Shown: positions 17,772 to 27,077, counted from the stretch's first letter. The stretch: 40,834 nucleotides of DNA from Lachnospiraceae bacterium (GCA_017516285.1 JAFXDD010000036.1:1-40834); one strand, 5' to 3'. Made by a program: numbers and translations. Notes: generated by a model from the sequence alone, not told the origin.

Positions 17772-19882
17772 TTAAGCTGGGAATGCTTTTAGGGGATCGA
17801 TATGAGGTCATAGAGAAGATAGGAACCGGTGGTATGAGCGATGTATACAAAGCCAAAGACCACAAGTTAAATCGTTATGTTGCAGTAAAGGTGTTGAAAC
17901 AGGAATTTAGTGAAAACGCTAATTTTGTTTCTAAATTTATTGTAGAAGCGCAGGCAGCAGCGGGATTGATGCATCCCAATATTGTAAACGTATATGATGT
18001 TGGGGAGGAAGCCGGTATTCATTATATTATTATGGAGCTGGTAGAAGGTATTACCCTCAAAAAATATATCGAAAAGAAAGCCAGACTTTCTTTTAAGGAA
18101 GCGGTAAGTATTGCGATTCAGGTATCCATGGGTATTGAGGCAGCACACAACAATCACATTATTCATAGAGATATTAAGCCCCAGAATATTATTATTTCCA
18201 AGGAGGGCAAGGTAAAGGTTACAGACTTTGGTATTGCCAAGGCTGCTACCAGTAATACCGTTACCTCTAATGTGATGGGGTCCGTACATTATACCTCTCC
18301 GGAGCAGGCCAGAGGCGGATACAGCGATGAAAAGAGTGACGTATATTCCTTAGGCATTACGCTGTTTGAAATGCTTACAGGTCGTGTACCCTTTGATGGA
18401 GAAACAACGGTTGCTATTGCAATTAAACATATTCAGGAGCCTATGCCAAGCCCTAGGGACTATATCAGTGAGATACCGGTCAGCGTAGAGCAAATTGTGT
18501 TAAAATGCTGCCAGAAGCCGGTAGACCGTAGATATCAATCCATGGCGGCTTTGATAGAGGATTTAAAGCAGGCATTATTAAATCCCGATGAGGATTTTGT
18601 GCAGATTGCAGACCCTGCCGAAGCAGGAGCTACGCGCATGATTAATGCCAACGGCTGGACAGATGAATTTGATGAGGAACCAAGATATCATACAAGGCAT
18701 ACCGGCCGCACAGCACATACCACCGGCACCTTAAAGCTTCGTACAGACCGGATTCCGGAGGAGCTTTTAGAAGAGGAAGAAGAGGTGGAAGCACATGAGT
18801 GGCGTGTGGAAAAGGTGACTACTGCGGTAATGGTAGTGATTGGAATTTTAATTGTGTGCATGATTGTGTTCCTTGCATCCAAGATTTTAGGTTTTTTTGA
18901 CAATTCTGATAACGGTGAATATCACAGCAGTCAAGCTACCTCAGAAAGTCTTATAGAGACCGGTACCGTAAGTAAGGTTGAGATGCCGGCTGTTATTGGA
19001 GAGAAAGAAGAAAAAATGATTCCTATTTTGCGCGCCAAGGGGTTAGAGGTTCGTATTTTTGAGGAAGAATCCTTGGAGTATAATGCGGGTATCATTTTAT
19101 ACAGCGACGTAGAAGCAGGCACTATTTTAAAAGAAGGTGATGTAGTTACCATTACGGTCAGTACAGGAGCAGGTGCCATTGAAATTGAAAGTGTGGTGGG
19201 CAAAAGCTTCGAAGAGGCCAAGCTTATTTTAGAGCAGCAGGGCTTTATCGTAAACAAGTCTGAAAGCTACAATAACGAAGTGGCCAAGGGCTACGTAATC
19301 AGTCAAAATCCGGCCGGCGGTCGAAAGATTACCAAGGGTACTGCAGTGGCATTGGTAGTGAGTCTGGGAGAGGATAAGGTTCGTGTACCCCATGTCCTTG
19401 GCATGAACTTGGAAATGGCTAAGAACGAAATGAATGCAGCAGGTGTTAAGGTGGACAAAATCAAAGAGGTATATCATGACACTGTTGAAGAAGGTAAAGT
19501 TTGCTCACAGAGCTATCCGGTAGGCTCCTACATTGAAAAAAATGTTTCTGTAGATTTGGAAATCAGCAAAGGGCCACAGCCCTCCACGTACGCTTACAAA
19601 GCAAGCATTGAGGCTCCAAGCCCGGCAGAAGCTCCTGAATATCAGGCAGGTGATGTGGTGGACTTATCACTGGTAACGGCTGAAGGTAAGATATTACTAA
19701 GTACCAGTACCAGCTCTTTTCCTTATCCGGCAGATTATTCCGGTATTACTTCTCCTACGGGTATTATTACCATGACCTATTATTATGAAGTAGTGGTAGA
19801 GGCTGCAACGGCCGATAAGCCTGCGGTTACTGAGAAAAGGTCCAAAAGTTTTACCAGGGATGTAAGCTTTACAGAGGAATAA
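17768..19882 (+). CDS. prkC: PASTA-domain serine/threonine protein kinase PrkC
   Basis: This transmembrane kinase senses muropeptides or lipid II and controls cell wall growth, division and germination in Firmicutes. The kinase domain (about 10-270) has the glycine loop GTGGMSDVY, K41, HRDIKPQN with D135, and DFG at 153-155. An acidic juxtamembrane stretch (EELLEEEEEVEAHE) precedes one membrane helix at 352-372. Outside the cell come three PASTA repeats at roughly 401-467, 470-535 and 537-601. A further extension of about 100 residues is rich in Thr, Ser and Tyr, ends around KPAVTEKRSKSF, and may be an extra Ig-like domain. Its partner phosphatase is immediately upstream. Confidence 0.95.
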   Translation: MIKLGMLLGDRYEVIEKIGTGGMSDVYKAKDHKLNRYVAVKVLKQEFSENANFVSKFIVEAQAAAGLMHPNIVNVYDVGEEAGIHYIIMELVEGITLKKYIEKKARLSFKEAVSIAIQVSMGIEAAHNNHIIHRDIKPQNIIISKEGKVKVTDFGIAKAATSNTVTSNVMGSVHYTSPEQARGGYSDEKSDVYSLGITLFEMLTGRVPFDGETTVAIAIKHIQEPMPSPRDYISEIPVSVEQIVLKCCQKPVDRRYQSMAALIEDLKQALLNPDEDFVQIADPAEAGATRMINANGWTDEFDEEPRYHTRHTGRTAHTTGTLKLRTDRIPEELLEEEEEVEAHEWRVEKVTTAVMVVIGILIVCMIVFLASKILGFFDNSDNGEYHSSQATSESLIETGTVSKVEMPAVIGEKEEKMIPILRAKGLEVRIFEEESLEYNAGIILYSDVEAGTILKEGDVVTITVSTGAGAIEIESVVGKSFEEAKLILEQQGFIVNKSESYNNEVAKGYVISQNPAGGRKITKGTAVALVVSLGEDKVRVPHVLGMNLEMAKNEMNAAGVKVDKIKEVYHDTVEEGKVCSQSYPVGSYIEKNVSVDLEISKGPQPSTYAYKASIEAPSPAEAPEYQAGDVVDLSLVTAEGKILLSTSTSSFPYPADYSGITSPTGIITMTYYYEVVVEAATADKPAVTEKRSKSFTRDVSFTEE

Positions 19883-19885
19883 TAT

Positions 19886-20782
19886 ATGCAGGACATATTT
19901 AAAGGAAAAATTACCAAGGGAATTGCGGGCTTTTACTATGTATATTTGCCTGGAAAGGGCATGTTTGAGTGTAAAGCCAAAGGCATTTTTCGTAAGGATA
20001 ATATTAAACCGCTTGTAGGGGATGATGTATCCATACAAATTCTCTCTGAAGAAGAAAAAACAGGTAATATTATTGAAATACTGCCGAGACGGAGCAGTCT
20101 TATACGTCCGGCGGTGGCCAATATTGACCAGGCTATGATTATTTTTGCCATTCGTAAGCCGGATGTAAATTTAAACTTGCTGGATAGGTTTCTGATTCAG
20201 ATGGAGCAGCAAAATTTAAAAACCATTATTTGCTTTAATAAAGCAGATTTGGAGAATGGCGACGGACCAAGCAGCCAGAGCCTGAAAGAAATTTATACAA
20301 AGGCCGGTTATGAGGCAATGGTTATCAGTGCTAAGGAGGATGACAGCATTGATAAGGTGCTTGCCTGTCTGAAAGGCAAGACTACCACGGTGGCAGGTCC
20401 CAGTGGTGTCGGAAAGTCTACCTTAATCAATCGCTTACAGTCTGATACACAGATGGAAACCGGCAGCATCAGTATGAAAATTGAGCGTGGTAAGCACACT
20501 ACCCGCCACAGTCAGTTGATACCCATATCAGAGGACACTTATATACTGGACACTCCCGGTTTCAGTTCTTTGTCCGTCTTTGATATGGAAAAGGAAGAGC
20601 TGGAGGCTTATTACGAGGAATTCCAGCCACTTGTGGGTGGCTGTAAATTTACCGGATGCTCCCATATTCATGAGCCGGTCTGCGGCGTAAAGGAAGGAAT
20701 TAAGCGTGGGGAAGTGAGCATGGAACGCTATGAAAATTATAAGCTCATATATCAGGAACTGGCACAAAAGCGAAAGTACTGA
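19886..20782 (+). CDS. rsgA: Ribosome small-subunit GTPase RsgA
   Basis: RsgA is a circularly permuted GTPase that checks late 30S maturation. It has an N-terminal OB fold and NKAD (G4) ahead of GPSGVGKSTLINRL (G1). The permuted order continues with TTRHSQL (G2) and DTPGFSS (G3). A C-terminal zinc finger uses CKFTGCSHIHEPVC. Its length of 298 residues is typical. It begins three bases after the prkC stop, and the SD (GAGGAA) lies inside the end of prkC. The stp-prkC-rsgA order is conserved in Firmicutes. Confidence 0.95.
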   Translation: MQDIFKGKITKGIAGFYYVYLPGKGMFECKAKGIFRKDNIKPLVGDDVSIQILSEEEKTGNIIEILPRRSSLIRPAVANIDQAMIIFAIRKPDVNLNLLDRFLIQMEQQNLKTIICFNKADLENGDGPSSQSLKEIYTKAGYEAMVISAKEDDSIDKVLACLKGKTTTVAGPSGVGKSTLINRLQSDTQMETGSISMKIERGKHTTRHSQLIPISEDTYILDTPGFSSLSVFDMEKEELEAYYEEFQPLVGGCKFTGCSHIHEPVCGVKEGIKRGEVSMERYENYKLIYQELAQKRKY

Positions 20783-20790
20783 TATTTTGC

Positions 20791-22194
20791 TCATTCCTGA
20801 TTAATTTTTGGTAATAACTGCACAATAACAATACCTGCAGCGACGCAGCCAAGCTCTACCAGGGCAAGTTTATGGATGCTACTTACGGCTGCGGATGCTG
20901 CACTTATTTTGTCATATGCTATCAGATTGGCAATTCCATTGGTAAACATAGGTACGAATACAGCCACACCAAAGGGCGCAGCAAGGTCCCTGAAAAGTCC
21001 GTAAGTACCGGTGCCAGCACCTGCTGTCTGGGCAGGAAGGCCTGAAAGCACAATCTTCATAAAAATAGTTGCGTTTGCACCCAGACCAAAGCCAAGGATG
21101 CCAAGAGAAGCCGCCAGTGTCAGAACAGATGCCTCGGCTGTGAAAAGCAGCATAATGCCACAGCCCAAAGCAGTCAGTAAGAGAGAACCGGTTAAAATAC
21201 GTTTGGGCTCTACGCGGTCTGCCAGAGGACCCAGCAGAATAGAGCCCAGTGACATACCGAGATACATAATAGAAATAGCATATCCGGAAATAACGGTATT
21301 ATCAGGCTGCGTGTAATTTACGAATACAATAATATTGGTCATATTTGCCTGCATCAGACCCTGGGTTAGAAAAAGAATGATTACAGGGAGAATAAAAGCC
21401 TTCCGTTTCATAAAAGAGCCTAAGAGGATGGGATTAGCGGCACGCCTTTCTGAAAAAATCAGTCCTATAAGGGTAAAAGGTGTTAAAACAAGTATGATGA
21501 AAAAGGCCGGAGAAGACCAACCCAGATTTTGACCAAAAGACGGAATACACAACACAAGACTGAAAAAGAGTATGATAAAAACAGCACCTGCACTGTCAAA
21601 GGCCTCGATTTTCTTTGGCGAAAATAAGTTTTTAGGATGCGTCAAAAAGCATAAAGCAAGAAAAGTTACCGATAATATTGCACAAATCCACATTAATATA
21701 CGCCAGCTAAAGGCACCCAGTAATAAGCTGCCCAGAGTTGGTCCAAAGATAACAGCACTGCTGGAAATCAGCATATAAAGGGAAAAGCCTTTTGCAACCT
21801 CTTTGGGTGGAAATTCTGTAATAATGTATGACATAACAGTGGGAGCTACGGCAGCAGTTCCGATACCTACCACAAATCTGGCTATTAACATAAACACCAG
21901 AGAAGAGGCTAATGCAGTCAGTATATTGCCCGCAGCAAAAATGCATAGCCCCAGTAAGAGCGTAGCACGTCTGCCCAGTACATCACTGAGCTTCCCAAGG
22001 ATAGGTGCTCCTACCGCTGAAGATACGGAAAGGGTAAGAGCAGTCCATGTGGAATTGTTGTATGCAAGGTTCATATCCCGCACAAAAGCAGGACCAAGAC
22101 CGGTAGTAAGACCACCGACAAGGCCAATTAAAAAAGCCGCCAGGGCATAGGGGAGAAAACCACGCATGTGTGAATGTGCTTTTTGAATGCTCAT
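20791..22194 (-). CDS. MFS drug/metabolite exporter (DHA-type)
   Basis: This 467-residue polytopic membrane protein of the major facilitator superfamily has about 12-14 hydrophobic segments. The loop 2-3 signature GKLSDVLGRRATLLLG is canonical. A second-half equivalent (LLGPLADRVEPKRIL) and a motif C-like stretch (GPTLGSLLLG) place it among drug:proton antiporters (DHA1/DHA2-like). The substrate cannot be predicted. It faces rsgA tail to tail with 8 bases between stop codons, and no obvious separate terminator is visible there. The start follows GTGAGGT. It is the only well-supported minus-strand gene in the window, so it is probably its own transcription unit. Confidence 0.88.
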   Translation of the reverse strand: MSIQKAHSHMRGFLPYALAAFLIGLVGGLTTGLGPAFVRDMNLAYNNSTWTALTLSVSSAVGAPILGKLSDVLGRRATLLLGLCIFAAGNILTALASSLVFMLIARFVVGIGTAAVAPTVMSYIITEFPPKEVAKGFSLYMLISSSAVIFGPTLGSLLLGAFSWRILMWICAILSVTFLALCFLTHPKNLFSPKKIEAFDSAGAVFIILFFSLVLCIPSFGQNLGWSSPAFFIILVLTPFTLIGLIFSERRAANPILLGSFMKRKAFILPVIILFLTQGLMQANMTNIIVFVNYTQPDNTVISGYAISIMYLGMSLGSILLGPLADRVEPKRILTGSLLLTALGCGIMLLFTAEASVLTLAASLGILGFGLGANATIFMKIVLSGLPAQTAGAGTGTYGLFRDLAAPFGVAVFVPMFTNGIANLIAYDKISAASAAVSSIHKLALVELGCVAAGIVIVQLLPKINQE

Positions 22195-22285
22195 GTAAAT
22201 ACCTCACTTTGGTAATTAGTAATACGATTGTTCTTTAGTATTGCCGATAGAGTGAGAAAATATAAAATAATTGAGGTAAAAACAA

Positions 22286-22711
22286 ATGACAAACACAAAA
22301 AAAGAACTAATCAGAACCGTGAAATTCGTTTTATTTTCCATAAGTGCAGGCATTATTCAGGTCTTGAGCTTTACACTTATGGAGGAATTACTGCACCTGC
22401 CACACTGGGTTTCCTATTTGGTATCCCTGATACTGTCAGTATTATGGAATTTTACGCTTAACAGAAAGTATACGTTTCGTTCCGCAAATAATATTCCAGT
22501 TGCAATGATGAAGGTAGCGGTGTTCTATTTAATCTTTACACCGTTGTCAACATGGTGGACAGCCGTTCTTACAGGTGAAGGTGTGGGCTTCAATGAATAT
22601 TTGGTGTTAATCGGTTCTATGTTGGTTAATTTTGTGACAGAATATCTGTATGACAGATATATTGTTTTTGGAAAGAGTATCGATACAGCAGTTAATGAGG
22701 TGAGGGATTAA
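22286..22711 (+). CDS. GtrA-like membrane protein
   Basis: This 141-residue protein has four predicted membrane helices and the GtrA family pattern. The key segments are LSVLWNFTLNRKYTF (the conserved N-F-x-x-N-R-x-x-T-F motif) and VNFVTEYLYDRYIVF near the C-terminus. Members are associated with flipping or handling polyprenyl-linked sugars for wall or surface polysaccharide glycosylation, but the partner here is unknown. A GAGG ribosome binding site precedes the ATG. It is divergent from the MFS gene across a 91-bp AT-rich gap in which I see no convincing promoter for this gene. Confidence 0.85.
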   Translation: MTNTKKELIRTVKFVLFSISAGIIQVLSFTLMEELLHLPHWVSYLVSLILSVLWNFTLNRKYTFRSANNIPVAMMKVAVFYLIFTPLSTWWTAVLTGEGVGFNEYLVLIGSMLVNFVTEYLYDRYIVFGKSIDTAVNEVRD

Positions 22712-22744
22712 CCGACTTAAGAAAGACTATGAAAAGGTGGAAAA

Positions 22745-23461
22745 ATGAGTATTAAGGCAGTATTATTTGATTTAGATGGCACGCTCCTTCCTATGGACCA
22801 GGAGGAATTTGTAAAAGCATATTTTGGACTTCTGGCTAAGCGACTTGCACCCTTGGGATATGAGGCTGAAAGGCTTTATCAAGTTCTCTGGAATGGTGTG
22901 GCAGCAATGGTTCAAAATGACGGAAGCTGCGTAAATGAAGCAGTTTTTTGGAAGGTCTTTGCAGATGCCTATGGAGAAGAATGCCTGAAGGATAAGCCAT
23001 TTATCGATGAATTTTATGAAATAGAATTTAATCGGGTACAAGCTGTCTGTGGTTTTGAAAAGGCCGCTGCAGAGGTGGTGGAAATGGTAAAGGCTGCCGG
23101 AATATATACGGTACTGGCTACCAATCCGTTGTTTCCTCATACCGCTACCGAGAACAGGATGCGTTGGGCAGGGCTCGTGCCGGAGGATTTTACCTTTTAT
23201 ACCACTTATGAAAACAGCAGGTACTGCAAGCCGAATCCGAAATACTACGAAGAGATACTGCAGAAGCTTAATTTGAAACCGGAAGAATGCATTATGGTTG
23301 GTAATGATTTCGGTGAGGATATTGTACCCACAGAAAAGCTGGGAATGCAGGGGTTCTTACTGACAGACCGCCTGATTCATAAAGGGAATCAGGATATTTC
23401 CAAATATCCGCAAGGTGGCTTTGCGGAATTGAAGGAGTATTTTAGGGGAGTGCTTGAGTAG
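22745..23461 (+). CDS. HAD-family hydrolase
   Basis: This 238-residue HAD phosphatase has motif I DLDGTLLPMD, motif II LATNPLFPH, KPNPKYYEEIL (motif III lysine) and VGNDFGEDIVPTEKLG (motif IV). The YjjG-like or uncharacterised Clostridia HAD group fits best. A helical cap domain occupies residues about 15-100. The substrate is unknown. AAGGTGG precedes the ATG. It lies between the GtrA-like gene and ychF, with about 30 bases on the left and 95 on the right. Confidence 0.87.
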   Translation: MSIKAVLFDLDGTLLPMDQEEFVKAYFGLLAKRLAPLGYEAERLYQVLWNGVAAMVQNDGSCVNEAVFWKVFADAYGEECLKDKPFIDEFYEIEFNRVQAVCGFEKAAAEVVEMVKAAGIYTVLATNPLFPHTATENRMRWAGLVPEDFTFYTTYENSRYCKPNPKYYEEILQKLNLKPEECIMVGNDFGEDIVPTEKLGMQGFLLTDRLIHKGNQDISKYPQGGFAELKEYFRGVLE

Positions 23462-23555
23462 TCTAACAGAATTCTTAAAAAACCGTGGGAAATATTGAAA
23501 AAAGCACTTATTTGTGATAAGGTGATTAATAGCATATTTAAGGAGAACATATATT

Positions 23556-24653
23556 ATGAAACTAGGTATCGTTGGCCTACCTAATGTAGGCAAAAGTACA
23601 TTATTTAATTCTTTAACAAAGGCAGGTGCGGAGAGTGCAAACTATCCATTCTGTACTATTGATCCGAATGTGGGCATCGTGCCGGTACCGGATAAGCGTA
23701 TTCAGCTTTTAGGGGATTTATATAAGACTAAGAAGGTAACACCGGCTGTGATTGAGTTCGTAGATATTGCGGGTTTGGTAAAGGGTGCCAGCAAGGGGGA
23801 AGGCTTGGGTAATCAGTTCCTTTCCAATATTCGTGAGGTGGATGCTATTGTGCATGTGGTGCGCTGCTTTGAGGACAGCAATGTTATCCATGTGGATGGC
23901 AGTGTCAATCCGATTCGTGATATTGAAACTATTAATCTGGAGTTAATTTTCTCAGATTTGGAAATACTGGAAAGAAGAATTGCCAAGACTACCAAGCTGG
24001 CTAATAATGATAAGAAGGCTGCGAAGGAGCTGGTATTGCAGAAGCGTATAAAAGAGCATTTGGAGGCGGGCAAGCTGGCAAAGACCTTTGTTACGGAGGA
24101 CGAGGATGAGGAAGCATGGTTTACAGGCTACAATCTGCTGACCGGAAAGCCGGTTATTTTTGCAGCGAATGTAGGTGAGGAAGATCTTGCGGATGATGCG
24201 GCCGGTAACGAGATGGTGGCACAGGTGCGTGAATACGCGGCACAGGAGCATTGTGAAGTGTTTGTGATTTGTGCACAGATTGAGCAGGAAATTGCAGAGC
24301 TTGAGGACGATGAGAAAGCTATGTTTTTGGAAGAGCTTGGTCTTTCAGAATCCGGTCTGGACAAGCTGATTGCGGCAAGCTATCGTCTGTTAGGTCTTAT
24401 CAGTTACCTAACCGCAGGTGAGGATGAATGTCGTGCATGGACCATCAAGGTGGGAACCAAGGCTCCACAGGCTGCCGGTAAGATTCATTCAGACTTTGAA
24501 AGAGGTTTTATTAAAGCAGAGGTTGTAAATTATCAGGATTTGTTAACACATGGCTCTTTGGCAGCAGCCAGAGAAAAGGGGCTGGTTGGCATGGAAGGCA
24601 AGGAGTACGTTGTAAAAGACGGCGATGTAATTTTATTTAGATTTAATGTATAA
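23556..24653 (+). CDS. ychF: Redox-regulated ATPase/GTPase YchF (OLA1 family)
   Basis: YchF is a ribosome-associated P-loop NTPase of the Obg family that prefers ATP. The N-terminal G domain has [27 protein letters not shown] and [20 protein letters not shown] coiled-coil insert and a C-terminal TGS domain ([31 protein letters not shown]) complete the normal 365-residue protein. An AAGGAG site is well placed. It is followed closely by lgt. An AT-rich stretch upstream (23495-23540) could hold a promoter, but no clear hexamer pair is seen. Confidence 0.95.
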   Translation: MKLGIVGLPNVGKSTLFNSLTKAGAESANYPFCTIDPNVGIVPVPDKRIQLLGDLYKTKKVTPAVIEFVDIAGLVKGASKGEGLGNQFLSNIREVDAIVHVVRCFEDSNVIHVDGSVNPIRDIETINLELIFSDLEILERRIAKTTKLANNDKKAAKELVLQKRIKEHLEAGKLAKTFVTEDEDEEAWFTGYNLLTGKPVIFAANVGEEDLADDAAGNEMVAQVREYAAQEHCEVFVICAQIEQEIAELEDDEKAMFLEELGLSESGLDKLIAASYRLLGLISYLTAGEDECRAWTIKVGTKAPQAAGKIHSDFERGFIKAEVVNYQDLLTHGSLAAAREKGLVGMEGKEYVVKDGDVILFRFNV

Positions 24654-24667
24654 GAAGGGAGTACTCT

Positions 24668-25594
24668 ATGATAGAAACCATGAACAGTACAGATATTGCA
24701 TTCCCTAATCTGGGAATTTATTTAGAAAATGTGCCCAAAAACTTTTCCGTATTTGGATTTCATATTGCTTTCTATGGTTTGATTATCGGAATCGGTGTTA
24801 TGGCAGGTATTTTACTGGCGACCAGAGAAGCCAAGAGAACAGGACAGAATCCGGATGATTACTGGGATTTTGCTATATATGCGATTATCTTTTCTATTGT
24901 AGGTGCTAGGTTATACTACGTTATATTCTCCTGGGACAATTACAAAAACGACCTGTCCAGTATATTTGCAATCTGGCAGGGTGGTCTGGCGATTTACGGT
25001 GCTGTTATTGCAGCATTTCTTACGCTTTTGGTATATACCAAGGTCAAAAAGAAAAGCTTTTGGCAGATGGCAGATACTGCAGTGCCGGGATTGGTGCTGG
25101 GGCAGATTATCGGACGCTGGGGCAATTTTATGAACCGGGAAGCCTTTGGTGATTACAGTGATGGTCTCTTGGCTATGGCATTGCCTATAGATGCAGTAAG
25201 GCAGCATGAAATTACTGCAAATCATTGGGCACACGTGGCAGAGGGCGCCAATTATATTATGGTGCATCCGACCTTCCTGTATGAATCCCTTTGGAATTTG
25301 GGTGTGCTGACTGTACTTTTATTGTATCGCAAACATAAGAAGTTTGAAGGTGAGATTTCCCTCATGTACCTGGCGGGCTATGGTATTGGACGCTTCTTTA
25401 TTGAAGGCCTTCGCACAGACCAGCTGCTGTTACCGGTGATTGGGCTTCCGGTAAGCCAACTTTTGGGCATCGTGGCTTTTTTGGTATGCACCATTATTAT
25501 TATTGTATTGAGAATATACAAGAAAAAAGAGAAATCGGTATTTGGAGAATCTGTAAGCCTTGCAGATAATCAGAAGCTGGGACGAGATAAATGA
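24668..25594 (+). CDS. lgt: Prolipoprotein diacylglyceryl transferase
   Basis: Lgt transfers a diacylglyceryl group from phosphatidylglycerol to the cysteine of lipoprotein precursors at the membrane. The 308-residue polytopic protein shows WQGGLAIYGAVI and the signature GRWGNFMNREAFG with the essential Arg and Asn. It also has HPTFLYESLWN and a closing YGIGRFFIEGLRTDQL. It begins 14 bases after ychF, in one operon. A strong terminator follows, and this is where the core block ends and the accessory region starts. Confidence 0.95.
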   Translation: MIETMNSTDIAFPNLGIYLENVPKNFSVFGFHIAFYGLIIGIGVMAGILLATREAKRTGQNPDDYWDFAIYAIIFSIVGARLYYVIFSWDNYKNDLSSIFAIWQGGLAIYGAVIAAFLTLLVYTKVKKKSFWQMADTAVPGLVLGQIIGRWGNFMNREAFGDYSDGLLAMALPIDAVRQHEITANHWAHVAEGANYIMVHPTFLYESLWNLGVLTVLLLYRKHKKFEGEISLMYLAGYGIGRFFIEGLRTDQLLLPVIGLPVSQLLGIVAFLVCTIIIIVLRIYKKKEKSVFGESVSLADNQKLGRDK

Positions 25595-25631
25595 TTGAAA
25601 GTTTATAATTAAATAGTATATATTGCCAGGG

Positions 25632-25668
25632 GCATTGTGATTTGTATAAGTCACAGTGCTCTTTTTTT
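25632..25668 (+). terminator. Rho-independent terminator of lgt
   Basis: GCATTGTGA (25632-25640) pairs with TCACAGTGC (25651-25659), with one G-U wobble, across a 10-nt loop. A run of seven T follows. It shields the lgt operon from the element downstream. Confidence 0.85.
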
Positions 25669-25678
25669 GTACAAAAAA

Positions 25679-25705
25679 TTTCGCAGAGTTGTATACTCTG
25701 CGAAA
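25679..25705 (+). repeat. Left recombination site (inverted with respect to the right site)
   Basis: Arms TTTCGCAGAGT and ACTCTGCGAAA flank the spacer TGTAT. AAAAAA precedes and GAAAAAA follows. Read leftwards, the stem is followed by a T run, so as RNA it is a terminator for minus-strand transcripts, though not for plus-strand ones. Confidence 0.85.
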
Positions 25706-25741
25706 GAAAAAATTGGGAATTTCACTTTTGTGAACACCCTC

Positions 25742-25769
25742 ATTATAGCATATGATTATAAAAATGCAA
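25742..25769 (-). promoter_or_regulatory. Outward-facing promoter inside the invertible segment
   Basis: On the minus strand, TTGCAT (25764-25769) and TATAAT (25742-25747) are 16 bases apart, with TGC just before the -10 hexamer (extended -10). This is one of the best promoters in the window. Transcription would start near 25735 and run left across the left site. A 14-nt palindrome, TTCAC-TTTT-GTGAA (25721-25734), sits at the predicted start point and could be an operator or a 5' hairpin. After inversion the promoter would run into the csoR-sipW operon. Confidence 0.6.
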
Positions 25770-25784
25770 GCCATTTTATGTAAT

Positions 25785-25855
25785 ATTGTTAAAATAAATT
25801 AATTTATAACAATTATATTGATGATAGATAACCTGTAATATGGTATATTTATACC
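25785..25855. promoter_or_regulatory. Palindrome-rich control region upstream of the recombinase
   Basis: Two symmetric elements lie between the outward promoter and the recombinase. One is a 29-bp repeat with arms ATTGTTA / TAACAAT (25785-25791 and 25807-25813) around the perfect palindrome TAAATTAATTTA. The other is the 14-bp palindrome GGTATATTTATACC (25842-25855). The second overlaps an extended -10-like TGGTATATT, which may be the recombinase promoter and would then be autoregulated. This is inference from symmetry only. Confidence 0.4.
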
Positions 25856-25863
25856 CTGCCAAC

Positions 25864-25879
25864 CTATTAGCAGTCAAAA
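25864..25879 (+). repeat. 16-bp direct repeat, copy 1
   Basis: CTATTAGCAGTCAAAA occurs here, 59 bases before the recombinase start codon, and again at 27043-27058 inside the last codons of the same gene. The two copies have the same orientation and bracket the gene. They could be arm-type binding sites for the recombinase N-terminal domain. Confidence 0.7.
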
Positions 25880-25937
25880 AAATGGTCAAAATAGGAATGG
25901 TATGGATATGAAAAAATCGATGCTTTAAGGAGATTGA

Positions 25938-27077
25938 ATGATGGCAAGAAGAGGAGAAAACATTTACAAAAGAAAGGATAATCGTTGGGAGGGTAGATAT
26001 GTAAGCGGTTATGACGACAACGGCAAAGCAAAAATTGGTTATGTATATGCAAAGACGTATCGTGAGGTACGAGAAAAGCTGCATCAAGCCAAGGCATTAG
26101 GTAAAGCAAGTTTCCAAAAGGGGAAGAACAAATTTTCTGATTATTGTGATGAATGGCTTGTTTTAGCAAGGAACCGCGTTAAAGAATCTACGTATGTAAA
26201 ATATTGTGGGGTTGTTCAAAAACATTTGAAGCCTGCATTGGGGCAGTATGCACCCGAAGTAATCAGTACCCTTTTAGTGGAAAGCTTTAGTAATAAGCTT
26301 TTGATAACGGATGGTCTGACACCCAAAACGGTCAAGGATGTTTTGGCAGTGCTACGCTCCGTTCTTAAATACATGAATAAGCAGCACGGCGGCAGTCTGA
26401 ATGATATAGAGATCATTTATCCAAAGGAGACCCCAAAAGAAATGCGTGTGCTGAGTAAAGAAGAGCAGACGCGACTTATCAGATATCTATTGACGGATAT
26501 GGATGAAGTGAAATTCGGCATAATACTGGTACTTTTAACCGGGATGAGAATTGGTGAAATATGTGCCTTGAAATGGAAGGATATAAATTTAGAATTCGGA
26601 ATCATTACGATTAATCATACCATGCAACGGCTATCAAACATTAGCGAAGAGGCGACAAAGAAGACTAAAATTGTAATTGGTGATACAAAGAGTACTTACT
26701 CTAAGCGTACCATCCCACTACCCGAATATGCGATAAATATATGTAAGTATATGCAGCCTGCAAATACGGAGGCTTATGTTTTGTCCGGTGATACCAATCG
26801 CTTTATAGAGCCCCGCACATTGCAAAACAAGCTAAAAAAGTTTATCACAGCCTGTAATATAAGTGGTGTTCACTTCCATTCTCTGCGACACACCTTTGCA
26901 ACGCGCTGTGTAGAGGTGGATTTTGAAATTAAATCCTTAAGCGAAATCTTAGGACATGCTAATACCAGAATTACATTGGACAGATATGTACATTCCTCTT
27001 TGGAGCTAAAAAAAGCCAATATGGAAAAATTATGCTTTTCATCTATTAGCAGTCAAAATAAGCCGTCAGAAGCTTGA
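25938..27077 (+). CDS. Tyrosine recombinase/integrase, probable DNA invertase
   Basis: This 379-residue tyrosine recombinase has the complete catalytic set: R204 (TGMRIGE), K251 (GDTKSTYS), H314 and R317 (HFHSLRHTF), H340 (ILGHANT) and the nucleophile Y350 (DRYVH). The N-terminal ~60 residues (GENIYKRKDNRWEGRYVSG) resemble the arm-site DNA-binding domain of Tn916-type integrases. A core-binding SAM-like domain follows (about 65-150). AAGGAGATTGA precedes ATGATG. No excisionase, replication or cargo gene accompanies it. The gene lies between two inverted sites, so it would flip its own orientation. Phage- or transposon-derived integrase is the family origin; the invertase role is inferred. Confidence 0.92.
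   Translation: MMARRGENIYKRKDNRWEGRYVSGYDDNGKAKIGYVYAKTYREVREKLHQAKALGKASFQKGKNKFSDYCDEWLVLARNRVKESTYVKYCGVVQKHLKPALGQYAPEVISTLLVESFSNKLLITDGLTPKTVKDVLAVLRSVLKYMNKQHGGSLNDIEIIYPKETPKEMRVLSKEEQTRLIRYLLTDMDEVKFGIILVLLTGMRIGEICALKWKDINLEFGIITINHTMQRLSNISEEATKKTKIVIGDTKSTYSKRTIPLPEYAINICKYMQPANTEAYVLSGDTNRFIEPRTLQNKLKKFITACNISGVHFHSLRHTFATRCVEVDFEIKSLSEILGHANTRITLDRYVHSSLELKKANMEKLCFSSISSQNKPSEA
27043..27058 (+). repeat. 16-bp direct repeat, copy 2
   Basis: This is the same CTATTAGCAGTCAAAA as at 25864-25879. Here it encodes part of the recombinase tail (S-I-S-S-Q-N) and ends 51 bases before the right recombination site. Confidence 0.7.

Noticed and set aside
22228..22285. TTGCCG / TAAAAT pair as promoter of the GtrA-like gene
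   Set aside because: Spacing is acceptable, but transcription would start at the ribosome binding site and remove it, so it is unlikely to serve this gene.
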